From contig CAIMNN010000444.1 in assembly GCA_903842845.1 (NCBI GenBank), forward strand, positions 1 through 20,453: a stretch of DNA of 20,453 bases, read 5' to 3'. Made by a program: the position numbers and the translations under genes. This stretch comes from an uncultured Acidobacteriaceae bacterium (lineage in GTDB: Bacteria; Acidobacteriota; Terriglobia; Terriglobales; Acidobacteriaceae). This document shows, in pieces, positions 1 to 7,372 of the stretch (position 1 is its first letter; each line of letters opens with the position of its first letter). A model generated the notes under the pieces. That model ran no database searches. It was not told the origin of the DNA and saw only the letters and a program-made list of their open reading frames with translations.

Positions 1-948
1 CTTCGACTTAACCTACGTGTCATGCGTAACTTGCGCGAACTAGTTGCACGTGAAAAATATGATCTAGTACATGTGCACACACCCATCGCAAGTTTCGTCA
101 CACGCCTCGCTCTTCGAAATCGAATCGGTCACACAAAAGTTATATATACGGCGCATGGTTTCCACTTTCATTACCACGGGAATATGTTCAAAAATCTAGT
201 TTTCCTAGCTTTGGAGAAGGTCGCTGGAATTTGGACAGACGCACTTGTTGTGATAAATCGCGAAGATGAGGAGGCTGCGAAAAGGTATTCAATTATCTCG
301 TTAGACAAGATCAACTATATGCCAGGTATTGGCATAGACCTCGTCAGCTATTCCGAACAATCGGTAACTGATAACACTCTTGAAACGTTGCGAACAGCAC
401 TAAATATATCGCCACTTGAACGTATACTCCTCCAGGTTGGTGAATTTATTCCGCGCAAAAGACATGGAGATCTCCTCAGAGCCTTCGCACGAGTAAAGTC
501 CCATGCTCGGCTCGTATTAGTAGGTGACGGACCATTATTAAGCGCAATGAGCAAATTAGCAGATTGTCTGGGTGTAGCAAATCGTGTCTCATTTCTCGGT
601 TACAGGAGCGATATACCTGCATTAATGACACTTTCAAGTGCGGTGATTTTAGTCTCAGAGCAAGAAGGATTGCCAAGATGCATTTTAGAAGCAATGGCCA
701 TTGGACGGCCGGTAATTGGTACACGCGTCAGAGGAACTGCAGACCTAATTGAGAATGGTGCAGGGATACTTGTTCCTGTTGGGGATGTCAATGCAATCGC
801 TGCGGCGATGAACACCATACTGGAAAATCTTCAAGCAGCTCAGCATATGGGCGCATTTGGCAGAGAAGTTGTCAGTCAATATGATCTTACTCACATATTG
901 AGTCTACATGAAGATCTGTATTGCAGAATACTTGACCACAGATCTTGA
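1..948 (+). CDS. Glycosyltransferase family 4 (GT-B fold), 5' end cut by window edge
   Basis: Transfers a sugar from a nucleotide-sugar donor to a growing, probably lipid-linked, glycan on the cytoplasmic face of the membrane; the exact sugar cannot be read. The frame is open to base 1, so the gene begins upstream. 315 codons are visible and families of this type are usually about 360-380 residues, so roughly the first 50-65 are missing. Seen: DLVHVHTP near the start (end of the N-terminal Rossmann half), GEFIPRKRHGDLLRAF opening the C-terminal half, LVLVGDGPL, and EGLPRCILEAMA with the E-x7-E donor-site pair typical of GT4. Three 60-base lines I counted are 38-45% GC, against about 58% in a line of pglE, so this gene may have a separate history. 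A 227-base gap separates it from the next gene. Probably the first visible member of the glycan operon, in a role like PglA. Confidence 0.85.
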   Translation, partial: LRLNLRVMRNLRELVAREKYDLVHVHTPIASFVTRLALRNRIGHTKVIYTAHGFHFHYHGNMFKNLVFLALEKVAGIWTDALVVINREDEEAAKRYSIISLDKINYMPGIGIDLVSYSEQSVTDNTLETLRTALNISPLERILLQVGEFIPRKRHGDLLRAFARVKSHARLVLVGDGPLLSAMSKLADCLGVANRVSFLGYRSDIPALMTLSSAVILVSEQEGLPRCILEAMAIGRPVIGTRVRGTADLIENGAGILVPVGDVNAIAAAMNTILENLQAAQHMGAFGREVVSQYDLTHILSLHEDLYCRILDHRS

Positions 949-1033
949 ATCAATGCACAATAAGATCAGAACGCGCCATATTGATTGGGATAACTCATTC
1001 CGCAGGAATCAACAATGTGTATCAGTTAACTTC

Positions 1034-1050
1034 GGATTGATACTCAATCC
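1034..1050. repeat. Short inverted repeat between the glycosyltransferase and GNAT genes
   Basis: GGATTG and CAATCC are perfect 6-base arms around the 5-base loop ATACT. No T-tract follows, so it is not a convincing intrinsic terminator. It lies in the 227-base gap where base composition changes, and could be a weak hairpin or a protein site. Nothing else recognisable is in this gap. Confidence 0.3.
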
Positions 1051-1175
1051 AATAAATTACAAGGTCGAAAGTATTTGCGATGTGGACACGGACAAACGCG
1101 TTCTTCGATGTGCATTCAGTGATGCTCGTTCTTGACGAACTGCATTCTTGAAACAGAATCGATGGTGACTGAGAC

Positions 1176-1988
1176 ATGGAAAACGTTGCAATAGGATTCG
1201 CTGAGCCGCAGGATGCTGCGAGCATAGTGGAATTGTTTGCGAGCAGTTTCCGTCCTGAGATCGCACAGTTGCTGATCTACAGCTGCAAAGGTGCGTCTGA
1301 ATATCTGCGGATGCTGATCTGCTCGAGATCAAACCAGCCTGGCACTGTGTTCTTTGTGGCTAAGGAGTCAAATGGTCATGTTCTAGCTGCGACTGAAATT
1401 CGGAGGAAGGCCGGCGGGATCGTTCTTAAATACATTGCCGTCGAACCTGATCATTGTGGCAGCGGGCTGGGCATCAAGCTTTTTTCGTCAGCTATCAAAA
1501 GTCTGGAGATACATTCAGGTCAGATCATTTTGGATGTGTTCCATGAAAGCATTCAATCGCTCAATTGGTGTCGTCGCCATGGATTTGTGAATGGTTCATC
1601 CACTGTCTACCTCGAACTAATTCCACCCACAGTTTCTGGGTGCTATTCGGCAAGCATATCCAACCTGACTAAAGCTGATATTTGCCAGACGCGTTTCGGA
1701 TTTTCACAGCTTGCAGTGGCAACCAACAGTGGGTCCCATACCATTCGACGCATTGGAACTACATGGTTTCTCATCACTGACCAGGAAGCGGTCGACAAGC
1801 CTGAGATATTCTCGCTGCTCAAACAACTCGATCCCAGGCGACGCATAGTAGCCGTCGTTCCAGCTTTCTCTGTACCGAATGCACCGGTCCGGCGGGTTGT
1901 GGCAAAAACATACAGAATGGAAACGACAATAGACAAACTTGTGCCCGCACTCTCATATGAATACGACAAAGTATTGAAGGCCAGTTGA
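1176..1988 (+). CDS. GNAT-family N-acetyltransferase with an unassigned C-terminal region
   Basis: Probably transfers an acetyl or other acyl group from a CoA thioester to an amine. Residues 1-150 look like a GNAT domain: FAEPQDAASIVELF at the start, and LKYIAVEPDHCGSGLGIKLF (about 84-103), where beta4 leads into a diverged acetyl-CoA pyrophosphate loop (CGSGLG). LNWCRRHGF near 130 is the usual end of the fold. The last roughly 115 residues (about 155-270) match nothing I know; they contain no membrane segment. 270 residues is long for a single GNAT. The start has only a weak ribosome site. It lies 47 bases before pglC on the same strand, so a role in modifying the same glycan is an inference from position. 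PglD already supplies the expected acetylation, so this enzyme would add a different acyl group or act on another sugar. Confidence 0.7.
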   Translation: MENVAIGFAEPQDAASIVELFASSFRPEIAQLLIYSCKGASEYLRMLICSRSNQPGTVFFVAKESNGHVLAATEIRRKAGGIVLKYIAVEPDHCGSGLGIKLFSSAIKSLEIHSGQIILDVFHESIQSLNWCRRHGFVNGSSTVYLELIPPTVSGCYSASISNLTKADICQTRFGFSQLAVATNSGSHTIRRIGTTWFLITDQEAVDKPEIFSLLKQLDPRRRIVAVVPAFSVPNAPVRRVVAKTYRMETTIDKLVPALSYEYDKVLKAS

Positions 1989-2035
1989 AGATTTTGTGCG
2001 CACCGTAAACAACTAACAGAACATGTGGAATAGGA

Positions 2036-2698
2036 ATGCTGGTTACTGAATCAAAACCCGGCAAGATGCGCAGTCGCGTAAGGGCAACAACAAAAAGAGT
2101 ATTCGACCTGACGGTAGTTTTGCCTCTGCTGCTCCCCTTGTTCCCTATCTGGGCTCTTATTGCAATCGCAATCCGCATAACGATGGGAGCTCCGATACTT
2201 TTTCATCAGTTGCGTCCCGGGTACAAGGGCCATGCGTTCATGCTTTACAAATTCCGCACCATGCGTGATACGCGTGATAAGAACGGCGAATTGCTGCCGG
2301 ATGCGGACCGCATGACAAAGACCGGGCAATTGCTGCGCGCCTTAAGCATTGATGAGCTGCCTCAATTGCTCAATGTCATGCGCGGAGAAATGAGCCTGGT
2401 GGGACCACGCCCACTGTTGATGGAGTATATGGAGCGGTATTCACCTGAACAGGCACGACGTCATGAGGTCAAACCCGGCATCACCGGTTGGGCACAGGTG
2501 AATGGACGCAATGCGCTCTCATGGGAAGAAAAGTTCGCACTTGACGTGTGGTATGTGGACCATCAGAGCCTTTGGCTGGACATAAAAATTCTTTGGCTGA
2601 CATTTGTAAAAGTCTTAAGGCGTGACGGCATCAGCCAGGATGGTCACGCTACTATGCGAGCGTTCATGGGAACAGCACAGAGCGCAGGAAAATTATGA
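2036..2698 (+). CDS. pglC: PglC-like phosphoglycosyl transferase (bacterial sugar transferase)
   Basis: Initiates lipid-linked glycan assembly by moving a phospho-sugar from a UDP-sugar to undecaprenyl phosphate at the inner membrane. 220 residues is the short monotopic form, with no extra N-terminal membrane domain as in WcaJ/WbaP. Seen: KRVFDL followed by one hydrophobic segment (about 24-46), PILFHQLRPG and YKFRTM, the catalytic Asp-Glu pair D106-E107 in LSIDELPQLLNV, MSLVGPRPLL, and VKPGITGWAQVNGRN. All are hallmarks of the family. ATG at 2066 (MRSRVRAT) is a possible alternative start, since no strong ribosome site marks 2036. Its stop overlaps the pglD start by ATGA. The pglD, pglE and pglF neighbours make diacetylbacillosamine phosphate the likeliest substrate, but a related sugar is possible. 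Confidence 0.9.
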   Translation: MLVTESKPGKMRSRVRATTKRVFDLTVVLPLLLPLFPIWALIAIAIRITMGAPILFHQLRPGYKGHAFMLYKFRTMRDTRDKNGELLPDADRMTKTGQLLRALSIDELPQLLNVMRGEMSLVGPRPLLMEYMERYSPEQARRHEVKPGITGWAQVNGRNALSWEEKFALDVWYVDHQSLWLDIKILWLTFVKVLRRDGISQDGHATMRAFMGTAQSAGKL

Positions 2699-3339
2699 AT
2701 AACCAACTATTAATTTGGGGCGCCGGCGGACACGGCAAGGTGGTCTTGGACACTGCGCGGAGCACTGGTAAATTTGAGCTCATTGTGTTCCTGGACGAAG
2801 ATACCCAGAGAGCAAGCCGCAAGTATTGCGAGTGCTCTCTGGTTGGCGGAGTCGAGTCACTGCATCGCTTTGTGGGAAGCGCCTTCATCATCGCGGTGGG
2901 GGATAACCGTGCACGCGCACGTTGTTTTGAGAGTGCGCTTAGGAACGGTCTGTTGCCCGTCGCGCTCATTCATGCAACCGCCGTAGTATCTCCTTCGGCA
3001 AGCATTGGCCGTGGGACCGTGGTCATGCCCAGAGCAGTGATCAATGCAAATACTGTGATCGGCGAAAACTGCATTATCAACAGTGGCGCGATCATTGAGC
3101 ATGACTGCATTATCGGTGCTGATTCTCACATCTCGCCTGGCGCCATCCTCGGTGGGGGCGTGCATGTCGGCAGAATGTCGCATGTAGGTATCGGTGCCAT
3201 CGTGCTCCCTTGCGGGATCGTCGGCGAAGAGACTGTAGTCGGCGCAGGCGCTGTTGTTCTTAAGCAAGCTCCATCGCATTGCACGGTGGTTGGCGTGCCT
3301 GCCAAAGAAATTTTGCAACCAATTCCTTCACTCTTATGA
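2695..3339 (+). CDS. pglD: PglD-like UDP-sugar N-acetyltransferase (left-handed beta-helix)
   Basis: Acetylates the 4-amino group of a UDP-4-amino-sugar with acetyl-CoA, the last step to UDP-diacetylbacillosamine in the pgl pathway. Residues 1-85 form a Rossmann-like nucleotide-sugar domain beginning LLIWGAGGHGKVVLD. From about 95 to 205 there are hexapeptide repeats (for example IGENCI, IGADSH, VGRMSH, IGAIVL), ending VVGVPAKEI. H136 in the sequence IIEHDC aligns with the catalytic histidine of Campylobacter PglD (IEHEC). 214 residues is normal for the NeuD/PglD group. The ATG lies inside ATGA shared with the pglC stop, so translation is probably coupled, and its own stop shares ATGA with the pglE start. 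The acyl donor is inferred from the family. Confidence 0.88.
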   Translation: MNNQLLIWGAGGHGKVVLDTARSTGKFELIVFLDEDTQRASRKYCECSLVGGVESLHRFVGSAFIIAVGDNRARARCFESALRNGLLPVALIHATAVVSPSASIGRGTVVMPRAVINANTVIGENCIINSGAIIEHDCIIGADSHISPGAILGGGVHVGRMSHVGIGAIVLPCGIVGEETVVGAGAVVLKQAPSHCTVVGVPAKEILQPIPSLL

Positions 3340-4499
3340 AAAGAATACTGCTGTCCATTCCGCACATGGGCGGGCTCGAAGAGAGTTACGTCCATCAGGC
3401 CTTTGCTTCCAATTGGCTCTCCACCGTTGGCCCCAACATCACAGCGTTTGAAGAGGCCTTCGACAATTGGATTGGTCTGCCATCCGTCGCACTCGGCAGT
3501 TGTACCGCGGCAATCCACCTTGGCCTGCGACTGCTCGGCGTCGGTCGTGGCGATGAAGTAGTATGCTCAACACTCACCTTCGTCGCAGGGTGCAATCCCG
3601 TCCGCTATCTCGGCGCTGAGCCGATCTTTGTGGACAGTGAGTACGCAACCTGGAACCTGGACCCAAACAAGCTTGAGGACGCGCTGTCAGACCGCGCAAA
3701 GAGAAACAAGCTGCCGCGTGCGCTTGTCGTTGTTCATCTCTATGGACAATGCGCGGATATGGACCCGATCCTGTGGTTGTGTAAGCAGTATGAAGTGCCA
3801 GTGCTTGAAGACGCAGCCGAAGCAGCGGGCAGCATTTACAAAGGCCGGCCTGCGGGTTCGCTCGGCGATATCGGCACCTTCTCATTCAACGGAAACAAGA
3901 TCATCACCACAACCGGCGGCGGCATGCTCGTCTCGCGCAATCTTGCATGGGTTGAAAAGGCGCGCTTTTGGTCGCAGCAGGCACGCGACCCGGGTATTGC
4001 CTATGAACACTCTGAGATGGGCTACAACTACCGCATGAGCAACGTGCTTGCCGGCATTGGCCGCGGACAGATGGAAGTGCTTGAGCTGCGCGTGAAGCAA
4101 CGTCGCGCCGTTGCGTTTCGCTATCGTGATGCATTGCAGGATTTACCAGGTATCACGTTGATGCCGCAAGCGTCGTATGGTCTTCATACAAACTGGCTGA
4201 GCTGCTTCCTCGTTGACGAGGCACAGTTCGGCGCCTCACGTGACGAGCTGATACATGCACTCGACAGAGATGATGTAGATTCCCGTCCGGTATGGAAGCC
4301 GATCCACATGCAGCCGCTGTATGCAGGATGCAAACGCTTTGGTGGCGCAGTGGCTGAGGATCTGTTCAGACGGGGCATCTGTCTGCCTAGCTCGAGCAGT
4401 CTTTCAAAAGAAGAGCAACTACACGTCATCAATTGCATTCGCAGGGTCGCAGGCGAGCAAGAGCTATCGCAAATGGACTTGGCGACATCCTCCGTTTAA
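3336..4499 (+). CDS. pglE: PglE-like PLP-dependent sugar aminotransferase (DegT/DnrJ/EryC1/StrS)
   Basis: Converts a UDP-4-keto-6-deoxy sugar to its 4-amino form using glutamate and PLP, the step between PglF and PglD. I place the start at 3336 (MKRILLSIPHMGG): this ATG overlaps the pglD stop as ATGA and gives the usual N-terminus, while an upstream in-frame ATG at 3279 would add 19 residues lying inside pglD. The protein is then 387 residues. Seen: SNWLSTVGPNITAFEE, LGSCTAAIHLGLRLLGVGRGDEV, DAAEAAGSIYKGRPAGSLGD, and FNGNKIITTTGGGM with the Schiff-base lysine at K188, very near the K184 I recall for C. jejuni PglE. YNYRMSNVLAGIGRGQ follows, as in the family. Substrate is inferred from the operon. 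Confidence 0.9.
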   Translation: MKRILLSIPHMGGLEESYVHQAFASNWLSTVGPNITAFEEAFDNWIGLPSVALGSCTAAIHLGLRLLGVGRGDEVVCSTLTFVAGCNPVRYLGAEPIFVDSEYATWNLDPNKLEDALSDRAKRNKLPRALVVVHLYGQCADMDPILWLCKQYEVPVLEDAAEAAGSIYKGRPAGSLGDIGTFSFNGNKIITTTGGGMLVSRNLAWVEKARFWSQQARDPGIAYEHSEMGYNYRMSNVLAGIGRGQMEVLELRVKQRRAVAFRYRDALQDLPGITLMPQASYGLHTNWLSCFLVDEAQFGASRDELIHALDRDDVDSRPVWKPIHMQPLYAGCKRFGGAVAEDLFRRGICLPSSSSLSKEEQLHVINCIRRVAGEQELSQMDLATSSV

Positions 4500-4524
4500 G
4501 CAGAGAATTTGAAACGACTACGAT

Positions 4525-4529
4525 AAGGA
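4525..4529 (+). promoter_or_regulatory. Ribosome binding site that fixes the pglF start
   Basis: AAGGA lies 8 bases before ATG at 4538. The longer frame from 4433 would begin 67 bases inside pglE and has no comparable site, so 4538 is preferred. Confidence 0.6.
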
Positions 4530-4537
4530 AACAAAAC

Positions 4538-6460
4538 ATGTCCAAAACAAATTTCATCATGCAGCGCTTCATGACGATGCACCGGCCTGTCGTATGGCTG
4601 GCGCAGGTTGGAATGTTCGCCCTCTCTGCATTGGCGGCCTTCCTGCTTCGCTTCGATTTCATCCTGCCGCCGAACCAGCTCAAGTTCCTGTTCTATGGTC
4701 TCTCCATTTGGGTTGTCGTCAAGGCAGTTGTGTTTTTTGCTGCAAAGCTGGATCGAGGATTGTGGCGCTATGTATCCCTCCAAGACCTGATCCGCGTAGG
4801 AGTCGGCAACCTCGCAGGCTCGGCAATTGCATGTGTCTGTATTTTGTGGCTGGCTCCTGCTGGATTTCCCCGGTCCATTTACGTTCTCGATCTGATGATC
4901 TGTTTCCTGGGCACTATCGGGTTGCGCGTGGCTGTGCGCATGGTATTGGAGGCTGGCAAGCACAGAACCATTCTGTGTTCGGAAAAGCTCACTCTGATCT
5001 ATGGAACAGGGGGCGCCGGCACTAGCCTGCTTCGCGAGATCCAAAACAATTCAAGATTGCCGTATCGTGTCCTGGGGTTTGTGGACGACCGCGTGGACAG
5101 GCATGGACTCCGCCTTGCTGGCGTTCCGGTTCTTGGAGGCGGAAACGATCTGGCTTCGATCGTGAATGCGCACAAGGTCGAGATGATCCTCATCGCGATC
5201 TCATCTGCCTCGGGCTCGGAGATGACGCGGATACTTGAACTTTGCAACGCCTCTGGCGCTGAATATAAGACGATTCCAGGTTTGGGTGACGTTGTCGAGG
5301 GCAAAGCTCTCGCTGGCCAAATACGCGAAGTTGCAGTCGAGGACCTGCTCGGCCGGCGACCTGTTCGGCTTGAAGAAGACCAAATACGTTTCACGCTTGA
5401 AGGAAAATTAGTGATGGTGACCGGTGCCGCTGGCTCCATCGGCTCAGAGCTCTGCCGGCAGATAGCGCGCTTTCGTCCAGCAGGCATCGTCGGTTTCGAG
5501 ATTGCAGAATCTCCGCTCTTCGAGATAGACCGTGAGATGAAGGCGCTGTATCCGAGTATTCCCTTCTATCCGGAGATCGGAAGCGTTCAGAACCGTGCAC
5601 GGCTCGATGACGTGTTGCAGCAGTACCACCCGTCGGTAATCTACCATGCAGCCGCATACAAGCACGTCCCGCTGATGGAAACGCATGTCTTTGAAGCAAT
5701 CGAGAACAACGTCTTCGGAACCTATAACGTAGCTGTGGCCGCAGCCGAACATGGTGTGGAGGATTTTGTCATGATCTCCTCCGACAAGGCTGTTCGCCCG
5801 ACAAATGTGATGGGTGCGTCGAAGCGCGTTTCCGAGTTGGTGCTCCTGGCCTTGCAGAATGGGCGCACAAAGTACGTTGCCGTTCGCTTCGGCAATGTTC
5901 TGGGTTCTAACGGAAGCGTGGTTCCCATCTTCAAGAAGCAGATAAGCGCCGGAGGACCGGTGACCGTGACTCACCCTGAGATGCGTCGCTTCTTTATGAC
6001 CATCCCTGAAGCCTGCCAACTTGTGCTCCAGGCCAATGCAATCGGAAAGGGCGGACAAATTTGCGTACTCGACATGGGTGAACCTGTAAAGATAGTCGAC
6101 CTTGCACGGAATCTCATCCTGCTTTCCGGGCTCAGGCCGGACAAGGACATCAAGATCGAGTTCAGCGGAATGCGCCCCGGCGAAAAGCTATACGAAGAGA
6201 TCAACAGCTTGCTCGAAGATACGGTCCCCACAGAACACGAAAAGGTTCGCATCTTTGTCGGCACAAGCATGCCTGAAAAGGATGCAGAAAGCTGGCTGGA
6301 TTCACTGCATGAGATCTGCTTGACACGCGACACGGGCCGACTGGTCGTCGCGCTCAAGGAGATCGTTCTGGATTACAGCCCAAGCACACACCTGTTGAAA
6401 CGCGTTATTCAACCACGGGCTCAGCATCCAGTGACATTGGCTGCAGCCGTGGGTGATTGA
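4538..6460 (+). CDS. pglF: PglF/CapD-type membrane UDP-sugar 4,6-dehydratase
   Basis: Membrane-bound dehydratase that turns UDP-GlcNAc into the UDP-4-keto-6-deoxy sugar used by PglE, the first step to bacillosamine. From the chosen start it is 640 residues, the normal size of the large CapD/WbpM/PglF group. Order: four hydrophobic segments within about residues 15-130; a first nucleotide-binding fold with GTGGAGTSLL at 156; LEDLLGRRPV-like hinge near 270; then the SDR domain with VTGAAGSIGSE (glycine motif near 296). The catalytic region ISSDKAVRPTNVMGASKR gives S415, D416, K417 and K429, with Met425 in place of the usual SDR tyrosine; that change is characteristic of this group and not a defect. 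MRPGEKLYEE is near 545. It begins 38 bases after pglE and is the last gene before a terminator. Confidence 0.9.
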   Translation: MSKTNFIMQRFMTMHRPVVWLAQVGMFALSALAAFLLRFDFILPPNQLKFLFYGLSIWVVVKAVVFFAAKLDRGLWRYVSLQDLIRVGVGNLAGSAIACVCILWLAPAGFPRSIYVLDLMICFLGTIGLRVAVRMVLEAGKHRTILCSEKLTLIYGTGGAGTSLLREIQNNSRLPYRVLGFVDDRVDRHGLRLAGVPVLGGGNDLASIVNAHKVEMILIAISSASGSEMTRILELCNASGAEYKTIPGLGDVVEGKALAGQIREVAVEDLLGRRPVRLEEDQIRFTLEGKLVMVTGAAGSIGSELCRQIARFRPAGIVGFEIAESPLFEIDREMKALYPSIPFYPEIGSVQNRARLDDVLQQYHPSVIYHAAAYKHVPLMETHVFEAIENNVFGTYNVAVAAAEHGVEDFVMISSDKAVRPTNVMGASKRVSELVLLALQNGRTKYVAVRFGNVLGSNGSVVPIFKKQISAGGPVTVTHPEMRRFFMTIPEACQLVLQANAIGKGGQICVLDMGEPVKIVDLARNLILLSGLRPDKDIKIEFSGMRPGEKLYEEINSLLEDTVPTEHEKVRIFVGTSMPEKDAESWLDSLHEICLTRDTGRLVVALKEIVLDYSPSTHLLKRVIQPRAQHPVTLAAAVGD

Positions 6461-6511
6461 GCTTCTATTCGCAAAGTCGCATCTGGATCGGCACCATTGA
6501 TTGAAACAAAT

Positions 6512-6559
6512 AGACCACAGAACTCTGCATGAGCAGTTGCCGTGGTCTGTTTTGTTTTT
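6512..6559 (+). terminator. Intrinsic terminator of the glycan operon
   Basis: AGACCAC (6512-6518) pairs perfectly with GTGGTCT (6542-6548). The loop contains a second short stem, CTGC with GCAG around ATGA. A T-rich run, GTTTTGTTTTTG, follows at 6549-6560. It lies 51 bases after the pglF stop. On the other strand the hairpin is followed by ATTTGTTTC, so it may also stop transcription of the convergent gene ending at 6632. Confidence 0.8.
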
Positions 6560-6631
6560 GCAGTATAGGTTGTTTTCTTTTGAGGGGTCATTCGGACAAT
6601 GGCATACGATCGATTCGAAATCATCCGCCGC

Positions 6632-7165
6632 CTAATAGTGAGAAAGGCCGCTGGCAATACCGGTAATATGCGTTGAAGTGCCAATTGCTGGCGACAACCA
6701 CCACATCTTTGAGTTGCGCTTCTTAAGCCGGTAGCTGACGAATGTGCTGTAGCCCACCAGAGCGAAGTCAACGCCGATCTGTCCGCCAACACCGGAAGGC
6801 ATCATCGGATTTCCCTCGCGGCAGGTGTGGTTGTCGATGCAGTGCTTTGTCAGTGCGATATCGAGCGCTGCCGTTCCCACATGCAAGCCGTTAAGCAGCA
6901 ATAAGCCGGATACAAAATGATGACGCTTGGTAGCCTCTGGGTTGCGTAAGGTCTCATAGCTTGCCGGTGCTGCCGGAGTTGGAGCCTCGGATGCACTGCT
7001 CGACGAGCTGCTGGATTCACCTATGCCTGCAGGCGACTCGGTAATCGGTGTGGTCCGTGCCGCAAGCTCAAGCTGCGCGAACGGAATGTGGGGCTGCTGT
7101 GCGGAACAAGCAGCTGCTAGGGACAGGAATGTCAGAAAGAGAACGGTCGCAAGTGCACACTTCAT
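6632..7165 (-). CDS. Small exported protein of unknown function with Ser-rich linker
   Basis: I do not recognise the family. The start at 7165 (MKCALATVLFLTFLSLAAACSA) is preferred over 7219 because GGAGG lies 4 bases before it and it opens a signal peptide; the protein is then 177 residues. Cleavage by signal peptidase I after CSA is plausible. The AAAC sequence is a poor lipobox, but a lipoprotein cannot be excluded. A run of serines with Ala/Pro (about residues 48-70) makes a flexible linker. After it come a hydrophobic stretch (FVSGLLLLNGLHVGTAALDIAL), a pair of cysteines (KHCIDNHTCREGNPMM) that could form a disulfide, a second hydrophobic stretch (GVDFALVGYSTFVSYRL), and a C-terminal WWLSPAIG. 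It converges on the glycan operon and diverges from the O-antigen ligase gene. Confidence 0.65.
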   Translation of the reverse strand: MKCALATVLFLTFLSLAAACSAQQPHIPFAQLELAARTTPITESPAGIGESSSSSSSASEAPTPAAPASYETLRNPEATKRHHFVSGLLLLNGLHVGTAALDIALTKHCIDNHTCREGNPMMPSGVGGQIGVDFALVGYSTFVSYRLKKRNSKMWWLSPAIGTSTHITGIASGLSHY

Positions 7166-7169
7166 GTGT

Positions 7170-7174
7170 CCTCC
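7170..7174 (-). promoter_or_regulatory. Ribosome binding site that fixes the start of the exported protein
   Basis: On the minus strand GGAGG sits 4 bases before ATG at 7165. The upstream in-frame ATG at 7219 lacks a comparable site, and would bury the signal peptide behind 18 polar residues. Confidence 0.6.
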
Positions 7175-7219
7175 AACCACCGTTCTTTGGTGGCTGGGTG
7201 GATTATCGGCAGAATTCAC

Positions 7220-7231
7220 GGTAATGTTACC
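7220..7231. promoter_or_regulatory. Palindrome GGTAA-TG-TTACC in a divergent promoter region
   Basis: Perfect 5-base arms with a 2-base spacer, in the 207-base divergent gap. Read on the minus strand it falls in the 17-base spacer between TTGAAA and TGAATT, a possible weak promoter for the exported protein. Its minus-strand core GTAACATT recurs at 10592-10599 upstream of the FecR-like gene at nearly the same distance from the start codon. Candidate operator; the protein that binds is unknown. Confidence 0.35.
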
Positions 7232-7372
7232 TCGGTTTCAAATTTGATTACTTGACCAAGCAATGCTCAGACCTGTTATCAAGATAGCCTGTAATCACCT
7301 ATTCTTTATCCCCCAAACTGTCTTTCCAACTACTGCTTTAGGGGCAAAAAATGCCTGAAACCGAGACAATCC

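Noticed and set aside
908..1135. 75-codon frame between the glycosyltransferase and GNAT genes
   Set aside because: It overlaps the end of the glycosyltransferase, has no ribosome site and no recognisable sequence.
3279..3335. Upstream start for the aminotransferase at 3279
   Set aside because: It would add 19 residues encoded inside pglD; the ATGA-overlapping ATG at 3336 gives the normal family N-terminus.
4433..4537. Upstream start for pglF at 4433
   Set aside because: The added 35 residues are Arg-rich, lie partly inside pglE and lack a ribosome site; AAGGA before 4538 fits better.
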